In this document: piece after piece, positions 1-5,778 of the stretch
Numbering within the stretch: position 1 is the stretch's first letter
Layout of the letters: each line of letters opens with the position of its first letter
Assembly (NCBI GenBank): GCA_946408145.1
Contig: CAMJQX010000104.1
Location: 1 to 5,988 of the forward strand
DNA from: an uncultured Clostridia bacterium
GTDB lineage: Bacteria > Bacillota_A > Clostridia > Oscillospirales > Oscillospiraceae
DNA: 5,988 bases
Direction of reading: 5' to 3'
Notes under the pieces: model-generated
Databases searched by the model: none
What the model was told of the DNA's origin: nothing
What the model saw: the letters and a program-made list of their open reading frames with translations, nothing else
Translations under genes and position numbers: made by a program

Positions 1-138
1 CGCGCGCTGCAGGAAGTGCTCGGGCACAGCAACCTGAATACCACGCAGATCTATACACACCTCGACAACGCCGCCCTGCATGAGGCGGCCATGGCCAACC
101 CCATCGGCCGAAAGCACAAATCAGAGATAGAGGAATAA
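1..138 (+). CDS. Tyrosine recombinase/integrase, C-terminal fragment (5' end outside window)
   Basis: Only the last 45 residues are present, and the frame is open from base 1 to a TAA at 136-138. The visible fragment contains LGHSNLNTTQIYTH, the C-terminal signature of the phage-integrase/XerCD family. H9 of the fragment belongs to the LGH motif of the active site and Y18 is the expected nucleophile that forms the 3'-phosphotyrosyl bond with DNA. The tail after the tyrosine (about 27 residues, ending in a charged stretch) is short, as in XerC/XerD-like proteins. These enzymes catalyse site-specific strand exchange, either for chromosome dimer resolution or for mobile-element integration. With the N-terminal and core domains missing, the fragment cannot distinguish a housekeeping Xer protein from an element integrase. 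The gene converges on the radA block and is followed at once by a strong terminator. Family assignment is confident; subfamily is not. Confidence 0.88.
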   Translation, partial: RALQEVLGHSNLNTTQIYTHLDNAALHEAAMANPIGRKHKSEIEE

Positions 139-158
139 GTTTACTCAAACCGAACAGT

Positions 159-186
159 GAGACGGCGCCTGCCAGGGCGCCGTCTC
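159..186 (+). terminator. Rho-independent terminator of the tyrosine recombinase gene
   Basis: A perfect 11-bp inverted repeat (GAGACGGCGCC at 159-169, GGCGCCGTCTC at 176-186) encloses a 6-base loop. It begins 20 bases after the recombinase stop codon. The + strand continues with a T-rich tract (TATTATCATTT), which fits termination in that direction. The minus-strand continuation is not U-rich, so this is probably unidirectional. Confidence 0.85.
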
Positions 187-199
187 TATTATCATTTAA

Positions 200-227
200 T
201 GAATATCAGCTGAATATTGGTGAATAT
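200..227. repeat. Three short direct repeats TGAATAT in the convergent gap
   Basis: TGAATAT occurs at 200-206, 211-217 and 221-227, so the starts are 11 and 10 bases apart, about one helical turn. The first two copies also form a loose dyad around CAGCTG (AATAT at 202-206, ATATT at 214-218). The gap between the recombinase and radA is AT-rich and holds two terminators but no gene. The repeats could be a protein binding site or simple AT-rich coincidence. No function can be assigned from sequence. Confidence 0.4.
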
Positions 228-272
228 CGCTGTAACCGGGTGATTTGAAAATGTAACTCTTGGATCGCAAAC

Positions 273-303
273 ATAGACCGGTGACGCAAAATCACCGGTC
301 TAT
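273..303 (-). terminator. Hairpin terminator downstream of radA, possibly bidirectional
   Basis: A perfect 12-bp stem (ATAGACCGGTGA at 273-284, TCACCGGTCTAT at 292-303) encloses a 7-base loop and starts 18 bases beyond the radA stop codon. On the minus strand only a short U run (GTTTGCG) follows. On the + strand the following sequence is richer in T. It most likely ends the cwlD-radA transcript, and it may also back up the recombinase terminator from the other direction. Confidence 0.7.
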
Positions 304-321
304 TCATAATTTTATGCTGTT

Positions 322-1692
322 TTACTGCTTTTTACCGAGCACAGCACCGACCGCTTCGGCCACATTTTTGACCGGGATCAGACGCAGTCCGTCCGGGCAG
401 CGGATCTCATCCCTCACATGGGACGGGATCACACAGCGGCGAAAGCCGAGCCGCGCGATCTCGGAGAGGCGCTGGTTCAACACCGTCACGCTTCTGATCT
501 CACCCGACAGGCCCACTTCCCCGATGGCCGCGAGATCCGCGCCAAGCGGGCGATCCAGATAGCTTGACGCGATCGCAAGCACGGTCGCCAGATCCGCGGC
601 AGGCTCCTCCAGCGTAAGGCCGCCGATCACGTTGATATAGGAGTCGCAGTTTCCGACCGGCATGCCTCCCCTCTTTTCCAGCACGGCCAGCAGCATGGCG
701 CTGCGGTTGTAGTCGATGCCGTTTGAGCGGCGGGCCGCGTTGTAGCCGGCAGGCGTGATAAGCGCCTGGATCTCGGCCAGCAACGGGCGGGTGCCCTCCA
801 CCACGCAGGTCACGCAGGTGCCGGGGCTGTTCTCCGGCCGCCCGGCCAGCAGCATCTCCGAGGGATTCTCGACGCAGGCAAGGCCCGCTTCGGTCATCTC
901 AAAGACGCCGATCTCATTCGTCGAGCCGAAGCGGTTCTTCGCCGCGCGCAGGATGCGGAAGCTGGTATTGCGCTCACCCTCGAAATAGAGCACGCAGTCC
1001 ACCATGTGCTCGAGCACCTTGGGCCCTGCGATGCTCCCCTCCTTGTTGATATGGCCGACGACAAAGACCGTGAGGCCCTTCTCCTTTGCGGCGCGCATGA
1101 TGCGCATCGTGCACTCGCGCACCTGACTGATACTGCCCGGCGCAGAGAGCACTTCCCCGTCGGAGACCGTCTGGATCGAGTCGATGATCACAAGCTCGGG
1201 CTTGAGCTCGTCGATGCAGGCAAGGATATTGTCCAGATCCGTCTCGGAGAGCACATAGACCTCCGCCTGATCAACACCGAGGCGGTTTGCGCGCAGCTTG
1301 AGCTGACGTTCGCTCTCCTCGCCGGTCACGTAGAGGATCCTGCGCTCCGGCGCAGTCAGACCGCACATCTGCAGCAGCAGCGTGGATTTGCCGATGCCTG
1401 GGGCGCCGCCCACGAGGATCAGCGAGCCCTCCACGGCACCGCCGCCCAGCACGCGGTCAAATTCGGAGATGCCCGTGGAAAAGCGCAGCTCCTCGCCGGT
1501 GTCAAGCTCGGAGATCTTGCGGGGCTGCTGCGCGGCAAAGCCGCGCGAAGCTGCGGGCCGCTTTCCGGCACGCGGCTCGAGCTTCACTTCCGTAAGGGTA
1601 TTCCACGCGCCGCAGGCAGGGCACTTTCCGGCCCAGTTCGGCGTCTCGTTGCCGCATTCCGTGCAGCAGTAGACTGTCTTTTGTTTTGCCAT
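322..1692 (-). CDS. radA: DNA repair protein RadA (Sms), branch-migration ATPase
   Basis: RadA is a cytoplasmic RecA-like, DnaB-type hexameric ATPase that drives branch migration of recombination intermediates during repair and, in some species, transformation. The 456-residue product is family-typical in length and complete. An N-terminal C4 zinc finger is formed by C10-x2-C13 and C24-x2-C27. The Walker A motif GGAPGIGKST is at about 95-104 and the Walker B strand ELVIIDS at about 166-172. The RadA signature KNRFG is at 252-256. The C-terminal third is the Lon-protease-like domain, with GEVGLSGEIR near residues 400-410. The ATG at 1692 is preceded by an AGGAGAGAG ribosome binding site (1695-1703) that overlaps the stop codon of the upstream amidase gene. 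The gap between the two is only 12 bp, so both should share one mRNA. In Bacillus subtilis radA sits in the ctsR-clpC-radA-disA cluster; here it follows a sporulation amidase instead. Confidence 0.98.
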   Translation of the reverse strand: MAKQKTVYCCTECGNETPNWAGKCPACGAWNTLTEVKLEPRAGKRPAASRGFAAQQPRKISELDTGEELRFSTGISEFDRVLGGGAVEGSLILVGGAPGIGKSTLLLQMCGLTAPERRILYVTGEESERQLKLRANRLGVDQAEVYVLSETDLDNILACIDELKPELVIIDSIQTVSDGEVLSAPGSISQVRECTMRIMRAAKEKGLTVFVVGHINKEGSIAGPKVLEHMVDCVLYFEGERNTSFRILRAAKNRFGSTNEIGVFEMTEAGLACVENPSEMLLAGRPENSPGTCVTCVVEGTRPLLAEIQALITPAGYNAARRSNGIDYNRSAMLLAVLEKRGGMPVGNCDSYINVIGGLTLEEPAADLATVLAIASSYLDRPLGADLAAIGEVGLSGEIRSVTVLNQRLSEIARLGFRRCVIPSHVRDEIRCPDGLRLIPVKNVAEAVGAVLGKKQ

Positions 1693-1704
1693 GACTCTCT
1701 CCTG

Positions 1705-2421
1705 TTATAATCTGTTCATCTGAGGCAAAAACTGCAGGTAAGATGCCAGAAGGACGGCCGCGATCGAGGTCTGGTAGCCGTTGTCCATCAGCTTCTCCAT
1801 CTCGCTGTAATTCGATAAAAAGCCGCACTCCACCAGAATGGCCGGGCAGTTGACGTTAGCCGTCAGATACAGGCCCGGCGACGCGGGCTCGGCAAGCCTC
1901 CGGTTCTCCGGCTGCAGCGCGTTGACCAGATTGCTCTGCGTGATGCGGCCGAGCAGCGTGCTCTGCGCATCTCCGGCATACAGTACCTGCGCGCCGAAGG
2001 GCTGCGTCGTCGGGTAGAAATTCTGGTGGATGCTGACAAGCACGGCGTTCGGCAGCTGATTGACGATCTGTGCGCGATGGACCAGATCCTCATGCTCGCT
2101 GTAGGAGACAAGATCTGTCCGCGTGCTGTCGTCGCTGCGCGTCATGACGCTGCGCTGTCCGAAGAAAGACGCCAGCAGCTCAAGCTTGCAGCCGATGGCC
2201 AGGTTGATATCGCTCTCGCGCACGCCGTTGACGGCAACAGCGCCGCCGTCAAAGCCGCCGTGTCCTGGGTCGATCACCAGCACAGGCCTCTGATCGTTCT
2301 GCCCGGCAGCCTGCAAGGCCCGTATGGCCGACAAGGAGCGCAGCAGGATGAAGCCCGCCAGCAGAAAACACAGCGCCGCGGCCCACCCGCCGAGCCTGCG
2401 CAGACGGATCACATAGAACAA
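1705..2421 (-). CDS. cwlD: CwlD-like N-acetylmuramoyl-L-alanine amidase (spore cortex)
   Basis: This is an Amidase_3 family zinc amidase, which cleaves the amide bond between N-acetylmuramic acid and the peptide stem. The 238-residue length, single N-terminal membrane anchor (about residues 12-27) and lack of binding repeats match CwlD. CwlD acts with a deacetylase to make muramic-delta-lactam, the cortex mark recognised by germination lytic enzymes. The expected zinc ligands are visible: H54 in DPGHGG, E69 in RESDIN and H132 in SIHQN. The catalytic glutamate is E198 in VECGF. The start is TTG at 2421. An in-frame TAA lies 27 bases upstream inside the -10 box, no ATG is available nearby, and GGTGAG (2428-2433) sits 6 bases before the TTG. 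The gene lies between spoIVA and radA, and its neighbour spoIVA supports the sporulation role. A general cell-wall amidase of the same family cannot be fully excluded. Confidence 0.88.
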   Translation of the reverse strand: MFYVIRLRRLGGWAAALCFLLAGFILLRSLSAIRALQAAGQNDQRPVLVIDPGHGGFDGGAVAVNGVRESDINLAIGCKLELLASFFGQRSVMTRSDDSTRTDLVSYSEHEDLVHRAQIVNQLPNAVLVSIHQNFYPTTQPFGAQVLYAGDAQSTLLGRITQSNLVNALQPENRRLAEPASPGLYLTANVNCPAILVECGFLSNYSEMEKLMDNGYQTSIAAVLLASYLQFLPQMNRL

Positions 2422-2427
2422 TCCCGT

Positions 2428-2439
2428 CTCACCCGCCTT
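2428..2439 (-). promoter_or_regulatory. Ribosome binding site fixing the TTG start of cwlD
   Basis: The minus strand reads AAGGCGGGTGAG, which resembles the AAGGAGGTGA consensus. GGTGAG lies 6 bases from the TTG start. If transcription begins near 2438, as the promoter suggests, the site lies almost at the 5' end of the mRNA, giving a very short leader. Confidence 0.7.
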
Positions 2440-2444
2440 TTTAG

Positions 2445-2473
2445 ATTATACAAACTTTGTACCCGCAAGTCAA
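2445..2473 (-). promoter_or_regulatory. Sigma-A-type promoter for cwlD-radA
   Basis: On the minus strand TTGACT (2473-2468) and TATAAT (2450-2445) are separated by exactly 17 bp, a near-perfect vegetative promoter. The predicted start is an A around 2438-2440, about 17-19 bases before the TTG codon of cwlD. The -35 box begins only 9 bases after the spoIVA stop codon. The spacer carries a short dyad, listed separately. Confidence 0.8.
2449..2461. promoter_or_regulatory. 13-base dyad in the cwlD promoter, candidate operator
   Basis: TACAAACTTTGTA is a perfect 6-1-6 inverted repeat that overlaps the first two bases of the -10 box and most of the promoter spacer. A repressor bound there would block RNA polymerase. 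It does not match the LexA (GAAC-N4-GTTC), CtsR or HrcA operators I know. It is too short to be a terminator. It may be chance in AT-rich sequence. Confidence 0.35.
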
Positions 2474-2482
2474 CGTTCAGCC

Positions 2483-3961
2483 TCAGAGCAGTATGCATAT
2501 CAGACCGCCGTTTCCTTCGTTGAGGATACGCTGCAGCGCCTCCTGCAGCTTGCCTCTCGCGTCCTCCGGCAGAGACTGGATCTTTGCTGCCAGCCCCTCT
2601 TCAGCGATGATATTGAGCGGCTTGCCGAAGATGTTGGACTGCCAGATCCGGTTGACGTCCCCGTCAAAGCCTTCGAGGAGGAAGTTGATGATATCCTCGG
2701 AGGCGGTCTCGCCGCCTATGGCGGGCGTCACCTCGGTCTCCACATTCGTCATGAGCATGTGGATCGCGGGCGCGCTGGCCTTAAGCTTCACGCTGTATTT
2801 CCCGCCCTGCCTGACGATCTGCGGCTCCTCGAGCTGCATCTGTTCCGAGTCCGGCATGACCACGCCGTAGCCGGTTTCCCGCACGTCCTGCAGCGCCTGC
2901 CGCACGCGGTCATAGTCTGCCTTGATGACGCTCATATCGGCAAGCGTCGCGATCAGGTCGCCGTCTCCCCGGATGTCCCAGCCCGTCTGATCGCTGATCG
3001 TCTGGTAGTACAGGCTGCGCGGCAGGCGGAGCCGCAGGTTGACCGCGCCGACGCCCAGGTCGGAATCTGCGACCGCCGCTTCGCTGATCTGCTCCATGGC
3101 CGATAGCTTTTCAAGCAGCAACTGCGTATCGCTGATCTTTCTGAGGCTTTCGCTGTTCTCACGGATCGTCTGCAGGATCCCCGCTTTCAGCGGTGTTTCA
3201 TTGTCCAGCACCTCAAGCCATTCCGGCAGATACACGCCGAGGGATTTGAGCGGGAATTCCAGCAGCACGGAGCGGATGACGCCGGCGATATCCCGCTCTG
3301 AGAGCGTCAGGCAGTTGACCGGCAGACAGCAGACCTGATACTGTTCGGCGATCTGCTGCGCAAGCGACCGCGTCTCGGCCGCATTGGGATCCGCGGAGTT
3401 CAGCAGGACGACAAAGGGCTTGCCGATCTCCTGCAGCTCGCGGATCACGCGCGCCTCCGCATCCACATAGCTCTCGCGCGGGATATCGCAGACGCTGCCG
3501 TCCGTCGTGACCACGATGCCGACGGTCGAGTGCTCGGTGATGACCTTGTAGGTCCCTTTTTCCGCGGCCTCCGTGATGCTGATCTCATGATCGAACCACG
3601 GCGTAGTGACCATGCGCTCCGCGCCGTCCTCGAACTGCCCGGCCGCACCGTCCACCATATAGCCCACGCAGTCCACGAGGCGTACGGAGACCTCGCCGGT
3701 ATCGTCCAATCGGATCGAAACCGCGTTCTCCGGCACGAACTTGGGCTCGGCCGTCATGATGGTCCTGCCCGATCCGCTCTGCGGCAGTTCGTCTCTTGCG
3801 CGCTCGCGCATATAGGTGTTGTCGATGCGCGGGATAACCATGGTCTCCATGAAGCGCTTGATGAAGGTCGATTTTCCCGTCCGCACCGGGCCGACGACGC
3901 CGATGAGAAAGGCGCCGTCCGTGCGCACGGCGATGTCGTGATAAATGTTGTGTTCGGTCAT
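2483..3961 (-). CDS. spoIVA: Stage IV sporulation protein A, coat basement-layer ATPase
   Basis: SpoIVA is made in the mother cell, is recruited to the forespore surface by SpoVM, and polymerises with ATP hydrolysis into the coat basement layer on which the spore coat assembles. Starting at the ATG at 3961 the product has 492 residues, the length of the B. subtilis protein, and motifs align without offset as I recall that sequence. Walker A GPVRTGKST is at 24-32 with K30, and Walker B LVDCVG is at about 95-100 with D97. TIMTAEPKFVP (67-77) matches the switch region, although the second threonine is alanine here (A71). The C-terminus NEGNGGLICILL resembles the conserved hydrophobic end. A GGAGG site lies 7 bases before the ATG. 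A TTG at 4021 would add 20 residues but lies inside the promoter and is rejected. There is no terminator before cwlD. Confidence 0.98.
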   Translation of the reverse strand: MTEHNIYHDIAVRTDGAFLIGVVGPVRTGKSTFIKRFMETMVIPRIDNTYMRERARDELPQSGSGRTIMTAEPKFVPENAVSIRLDDTGEVSVRLVDCVGYMVDGAAGQFEDGAERMVTTPWFDHEISITEAAEKGTYKVITEHSTVGIVVTTDGSVCDIPRESYVDAEARVIRELQEIGKPFVVLLNSADPNAAETRSLAQQIAEQYQVCCLPVNCLTLSERDIAGVIRSVLLEFPLKSLGVYLPEWLEVLDNETPLKAGILQTIRENSESLRKISDTQLLLEKLSAMEQISEAAVADSDLGVGAVNLRLRLPRSLYYQTISDQTGWDIRGDGDLIATLADMSVIKADYDRVRQALQDVRETGYGVVMPDSEQMQLEEPQIVRQGGKYSVKLKASAPAIHMLMTNVETEVTPAIGGETASEDIINFLLEGFDGDVNRIWQSNIFGKPLNIIAEEGLAAKIQSLPEDARGKLQEALQRILNEGNGGLICILL

Positions 3962-3968
3962 AAAAAAG

Positions 3969-4017
3969 CCTCCGCTCTCCCATTTCTTCGTTTGTACGAG
4001 TCTATGGGAAGCGGAGG
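3969..4017 (-). terminator. Terminator-like hairpin between nif3 and spoIVA that contains the spoIVA ribosome binding site
   Basis: The arms at 4004-4017 and 3969-3983 pair over 14 bp with one bulged base (3977) around a 20-base loop. On the minus strand the 3' arm is followed by C and six T's (3968-3962) and then directly by the spoIVA ATG. It begins 18 bases after the nif3 stop codon, as a terminator should. Its 3' arm ends in GGAGG (3973-3969), the spoIVA Shine-Dalgarno sequence. Read-through RNA would thus be terminated or have this site masked. The 5' arm overlaps a sigma-E-type promoter. The pairing is seen directly; the regulatory role is inferred. Confidence 0.75.
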
Positions 4018-4028
4018 ACAAATATGAC
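3999..4028 (-). promoter_or_regulatory. Sigma-E-type promoter of spoIVA
   Basis: On the minus strand GTCATATT (4028-4021) is followed after 14 bp by CATAGACT (4006-3999). The B. subtilis sigma-E consensus is roughly an ATATT-type -35 and CATACAAT -10 about 14 bp apart, so the -35 fits very well and the -10 matches 6 of 8 positions. spoIVA is a known sigma-E target. The predicted start is near 3991-3995, giving a leader of about 30 bases that includes the GGAGG site. Confidence 0.7.
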
Positions 4029-4035
4029 AGGCCGT

Positions 4036-4800
4036 TCAGAAAGCCGAGATGATCTGACGATGGCGCTGCGACAGCAGGATCGTCAACTCCGGAAACGCCG
4101 CCCGAAGCTTCTCGGCCAGTACCGGCATGACGGGATTCTCGGTGCAGAAGTGGTCTGCGTCGATGAGATTCAGACCGAGCTCGGCCGCGTCGAGGAATTG
4201 ATGGTATTTCACATCGGCCGTCACATAGGTATCACAGCCTCTGGCAAGAGCGTCGCGCATGGCGTCGCCGCCCGCGCCGCCCATCACTGCCAGGCGGCGG
4301 ACCGGCTTCCCGGCGTCTACATAGCGCAGCGCGTTCACATGCAGCCTGTCCCTGCAGAAGCTCAAAAACGCGGGCATGCTCATCGGCTCTTTGAGAATGC
4401 CGAAGCGGCCGCAGCCATCATCGTCCAGAACGCCCTCACTGACCGCGCCGAGCTTTTCCAAAAGCACGTCGTTCACACCGCCGTCCGCTATGTCCAGATT
4501 CGTGTGCATGCAGATCGCGGCAATGCTGTTCTCGATCAGGCGCAGAACGAGAGCTCCCTCCCCTTCCGCCGTGACGCTGCGCAGCGGACGAAAGATGACC
4601 GGATGGTGCGAGACGATAAGCTGCGCGCCGGTCTCTATGGCTTCTTCGATCACTTCTCCGGTGATGTCGAGCGAGAGCAGCACGGTCTTAAGCTCCGCGT
4701 CGCCGTGCCCGACAAGGAAACCGGCGTTGTCAAAGCCCAGCTGCAGTTCCGGCGGCGCGATCCGGCAGAGCACGGAATAGATATCATTTACTGTTGTCAC
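4036..4800 (-). CDS. Nif3-like dinuclear metal-centre protein (DUF34/YqfO family)
   Basis: The product belongs to the NIF3/DUF34 family of ring-shaped hexameric proteins with a two-metal site; the physiological reaction is not settled, although databases often label it GTP cyclohydrolase 1 type 2. Metal-ligand motifs are visible in order: SHHP (H65, H66), HTNLD (H99, D103) and, near the C-terminus, DADHFCTE (H217, E221). At 254 residues it is the short form, lacking the central CutA/PII-like insertion of B. subtilis YqfO. The start is GTG at 4800. An in-frame TGA lies just upstream, and GGAGGAG (4811-4817) is 10 bases away inside trmK. The gene overlaps the end of trmK by 17 bp, indicating translational coupling. 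The trmK-nif3 pairing (yqfN-yqfO in B. subtilis) is conserved in Firmicutes. A terminator-like hairpin follows before spoIVA. Confidence 0.93.
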   Translation of the reverse strand: MTTVNDIYSVLCRIAPPELQLGFDNAGFLVGHGDAELKTVLLSLDITGEVIEEAIETGAQLIVSHHPVIFRPLRSVTAEGEGALVLRLIENSIAAICMHTNLDIADGGVNDVLLEKLGAVSEGVLDDDGCGRFGILKEPMSMPAFLSFCRDRLHVNALRYVDAGKPVRRLAVMGGAGGDAMRDALARGCDTYVTADVKYHQFLDAAELGLNLIDADHFCTENPVMPVLAEKLRAAFPELTILLSQRHRQIISAF

Positions 4801-5476
4801 GGGGCATCATCTCCTCCAATTCTCTGCAGATCTGAGCACTGAGCACAAGTCTTCCGTCTTCGTCTCCCGCGCCGGAAGACTTCAGGGCTTCGAACGTCTT
4901 CCGAAGGCGCCGGTGCTGGATCTCCCAAAAGCGCGGGAACAGCGGGTGATCCTTCAGCATGGCGAAGCTTCCCGTAAAAAGCTCGGCGTCGCTGAGCCTT
5001 GTATCCCCACCGAATCGCGCGCACAAAACGGGGTAAAGAACGCCGCCGTCTTCCACGAGATCTTCCTCGACGATGGCAAACTCATTATAAATGAGCCAGT
5101 AGCGCAGGACCTCGGCGCGGGTCATCGGCTGCAGGATCAGCAGATAACGCGGATCCATGCAGAACTCCCCGCGGTCGAGAATGCCGCAGATCGTGTCCCC
5201 TCCCATGCCGGCAATGACGATACAGTCAACATCCTCCGGCGGGCAGAGCTCAAGCCCGTCGCAGCAGAAAAAACGGATCCGATCGGCCACAGACGCATCC
5301 TCGGCATGCCGACGCGCCACGGCGAGCGGGCCTTCACCGATATCGGAGGCGAGCAGATTGCCGCAATAGCCGCGCCGAGCAAGCGCGACGGGCAGGTAGG
5401 CGTGATCCGTCCCAACGTCGATCACGCCGATCCCGTCCGGGATCTTGGCCGCGATACATTCCAGTCGCTTTCTCAT
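4784..5476 (-). CDS. trmK: tRNA (adenine(22)-N1)-methyltransferase TrmK
   Basis: TrmK uses S-adenosylmethionine to methylate N1 of adenine 22 in the D-loop region of certain tRNAs. The 230-residue product has a Rossmann-type SAM site: DVGTDHAYLP at 20-29 is motif I, IAGMGG at 88-93 is the family motif, and LQPM at 115-118 follows. The C-terminal part (about 160-230) is rich in charged residues and predicted helical, as in B. subtilis YqfN. The ATG at 5476 was chosen because GAGGAG (5480-5485) precedes it closely and the N-terminus MRKRLECIAAKIP aligns with the family start. A TTG at 5500 would add 8 residues but lies in the tract of the upstream terminator. The stop codon is inside nif3. No clear promoter is seen between the preceding hairpin and the start, so transcription may come through from upstream. 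Confidence 0.95.
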   Translation of the reverse strand: MRKRLECIAAKIPDGIGVIDVGTDHAYLPVALARRGYCGNLLASDIGEGPLAVARRHAEDASVADRIRFFCCDGLELCPPEDVDCIVIAGMGGDTICGILDRGEFCMDPRYLLILQPMTRAEVLRYWLIYNEFAIVEEDLVEDGGVLYPVLCARFGGDTRLSDAELFTGSFAMLKDHPLFPRFWEIQHRRLRKTFEALKSSGAGDEDGRLVLSAQICRELEEMMPRDNSK

Positions 5477-5498
5477 GTTCTCCTCAAGCAACACGAAC

Positions 5499-5523
5499 AA
5501 AAGCCGGAGAAACTCCGGCTTTT
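5499..5523 (-). terminator. Rho-independent terminator after the DUF1858 gene
   Basis: A perfect 11-bp stem (AAAAGCCGGAG at 5499-5509, CTCCGGCTTTT at 5513-5523) has a 3-base loop and begins 4 bases after the stop codon of the DUF1858 gene. On the minus strand the stem itself ends in four T's, followed by GTTCGTGTT. It is symmetric and could work both ways. It leaves only 22 bases before the trmK start codon. Confidence 0.82.
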
Positions 5524-5527
5524 ATTC

Positions 5528-5728
5528 TCAGCAGTTTTCCAGATAGTCCCTGAGCGCTTCCAGGAATTCGTCGGGATCCACGCCGTGCGCGGCGCAGGCC
5601 TGCTCAAGCGTTTCGCCGCTCGCCATGGCGCAGCCCATGCAGTGCATGCCGATCGCCTGAAAGGCCGGCATCGCCTCCGGGCAGTTCTCCACGATATCGG
5701 AAATCAGGGTCTCTCTTGTAATGTCCAT
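5528..5728 (-). CDS. DUF1858 domain small protein with CxxC motif
   Basis: This 66-residue soluble protein matches the DUF1858 (ScdA N-terminal-like) family in size and pattern. An N-terminal helical stretch (TLISDIVENCPEAMPAFQAIG) is followed by GMHCMGCAMA with C30-x2-C33, then a GETLEQACAAHGVD segment and a final helix. Such proteins are often annotated as putative disulfide oxidoreductases or iron-sulfur repair-like proteins, but the function is not established. Further cysteines are C16, C45 and the last residue C66. ATG at 5728 is preceded by GGAGGT (5735-5740) at a 6-base spacing, which makes the start secure. Hairpin terminators lie on both sides, so it is either a monocistronic unit with a promoter overlapping the upstream hairpin or it is reached by read-through. 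The adjacent upstream gene also encodes a cysteine-rich protein. Confidence 0.9.
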   Translation of the reverse strand: MDITRETLISDIVENCPEAMPAFQAIGMHCMGCAMASGETLEQACAAHGVDPDEFLEALRDYLENC

Positions 5729-5750
5729 GCGGATACCTCCAAATAAACGA

Positions 5751-5778
5751 AAAGCGGGGTACTCACGTACCCCACTTT
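5751..5778 (-). terminator. Rho-independent terminator after the zinc-ribbon gene
   Basis: The arms at 5751-5762 and 5767-5778 pair over 12 bp with a 4-base loop; one pair is U-G in the minus-strand RNA. The minus strand continues TTCGTTTATTT. It starts 12 bases after the zinc-ribbon stop codon and ends just 10 bases before the ribosome binding site of the DUF1858 gene. Confidence 0.82.

Noticed and set aside
200..227. CRISPR array or dif site at the TGAATAT repeats
   Set aside because: Repeats of 7 bases at 10-11-base spacing are far too short for CRISPR, and the sequence does not resemble the Firmicutes dif consensus.
1..230. Mobile element or prophage edge inferred from the tyrosine recombinase
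   Set aside because: Only the last 45 residues are visible, with no phage genes, no att duplication and no composition break. A housekeeping Xer-type protein is as likely.
1006..1710. Plus-strand open frame of 234 codons opposite radA
   Set aside because: It lies antisense to a certain radA, has no recognisable domain, and its composition (Arg, Ala, His, Leu rich) is typical of the opposite strand of a GC-rich gene.
3962..4021. 20-residue N-terminal extension of SpoIVA from a TTG at 4021
   Set aside because: The extension is encoded by the predicted promoter and hairpin. The ATG at 3961 has a GGAGG site and gives the same 492-residue length and motif numbering as B. subtilis SpoIVA.
4024..4842. 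Plus-strand open frame of 272 codons opposite nif3
   Set aside because: nif3 on the minus strand has clear metal motifs and a coupled start. The antisense frame has no motif and shows shadow-like composition.
5477..5500. 8-residue extension of TrmK from a TTG at 5500
   Set aside because: The TTG lies in the terminal T-tract of the preceding terminator. The ATG at 5476 has its own GAGGAG site and matches the family N-terminus.
4913..5746. Plus-strand open frame of 277 codons opposite trmK and the DUF1858 gene
   Set aside because: It crosses two secure minus-strand genes and their terminator and shows no family resemblance.
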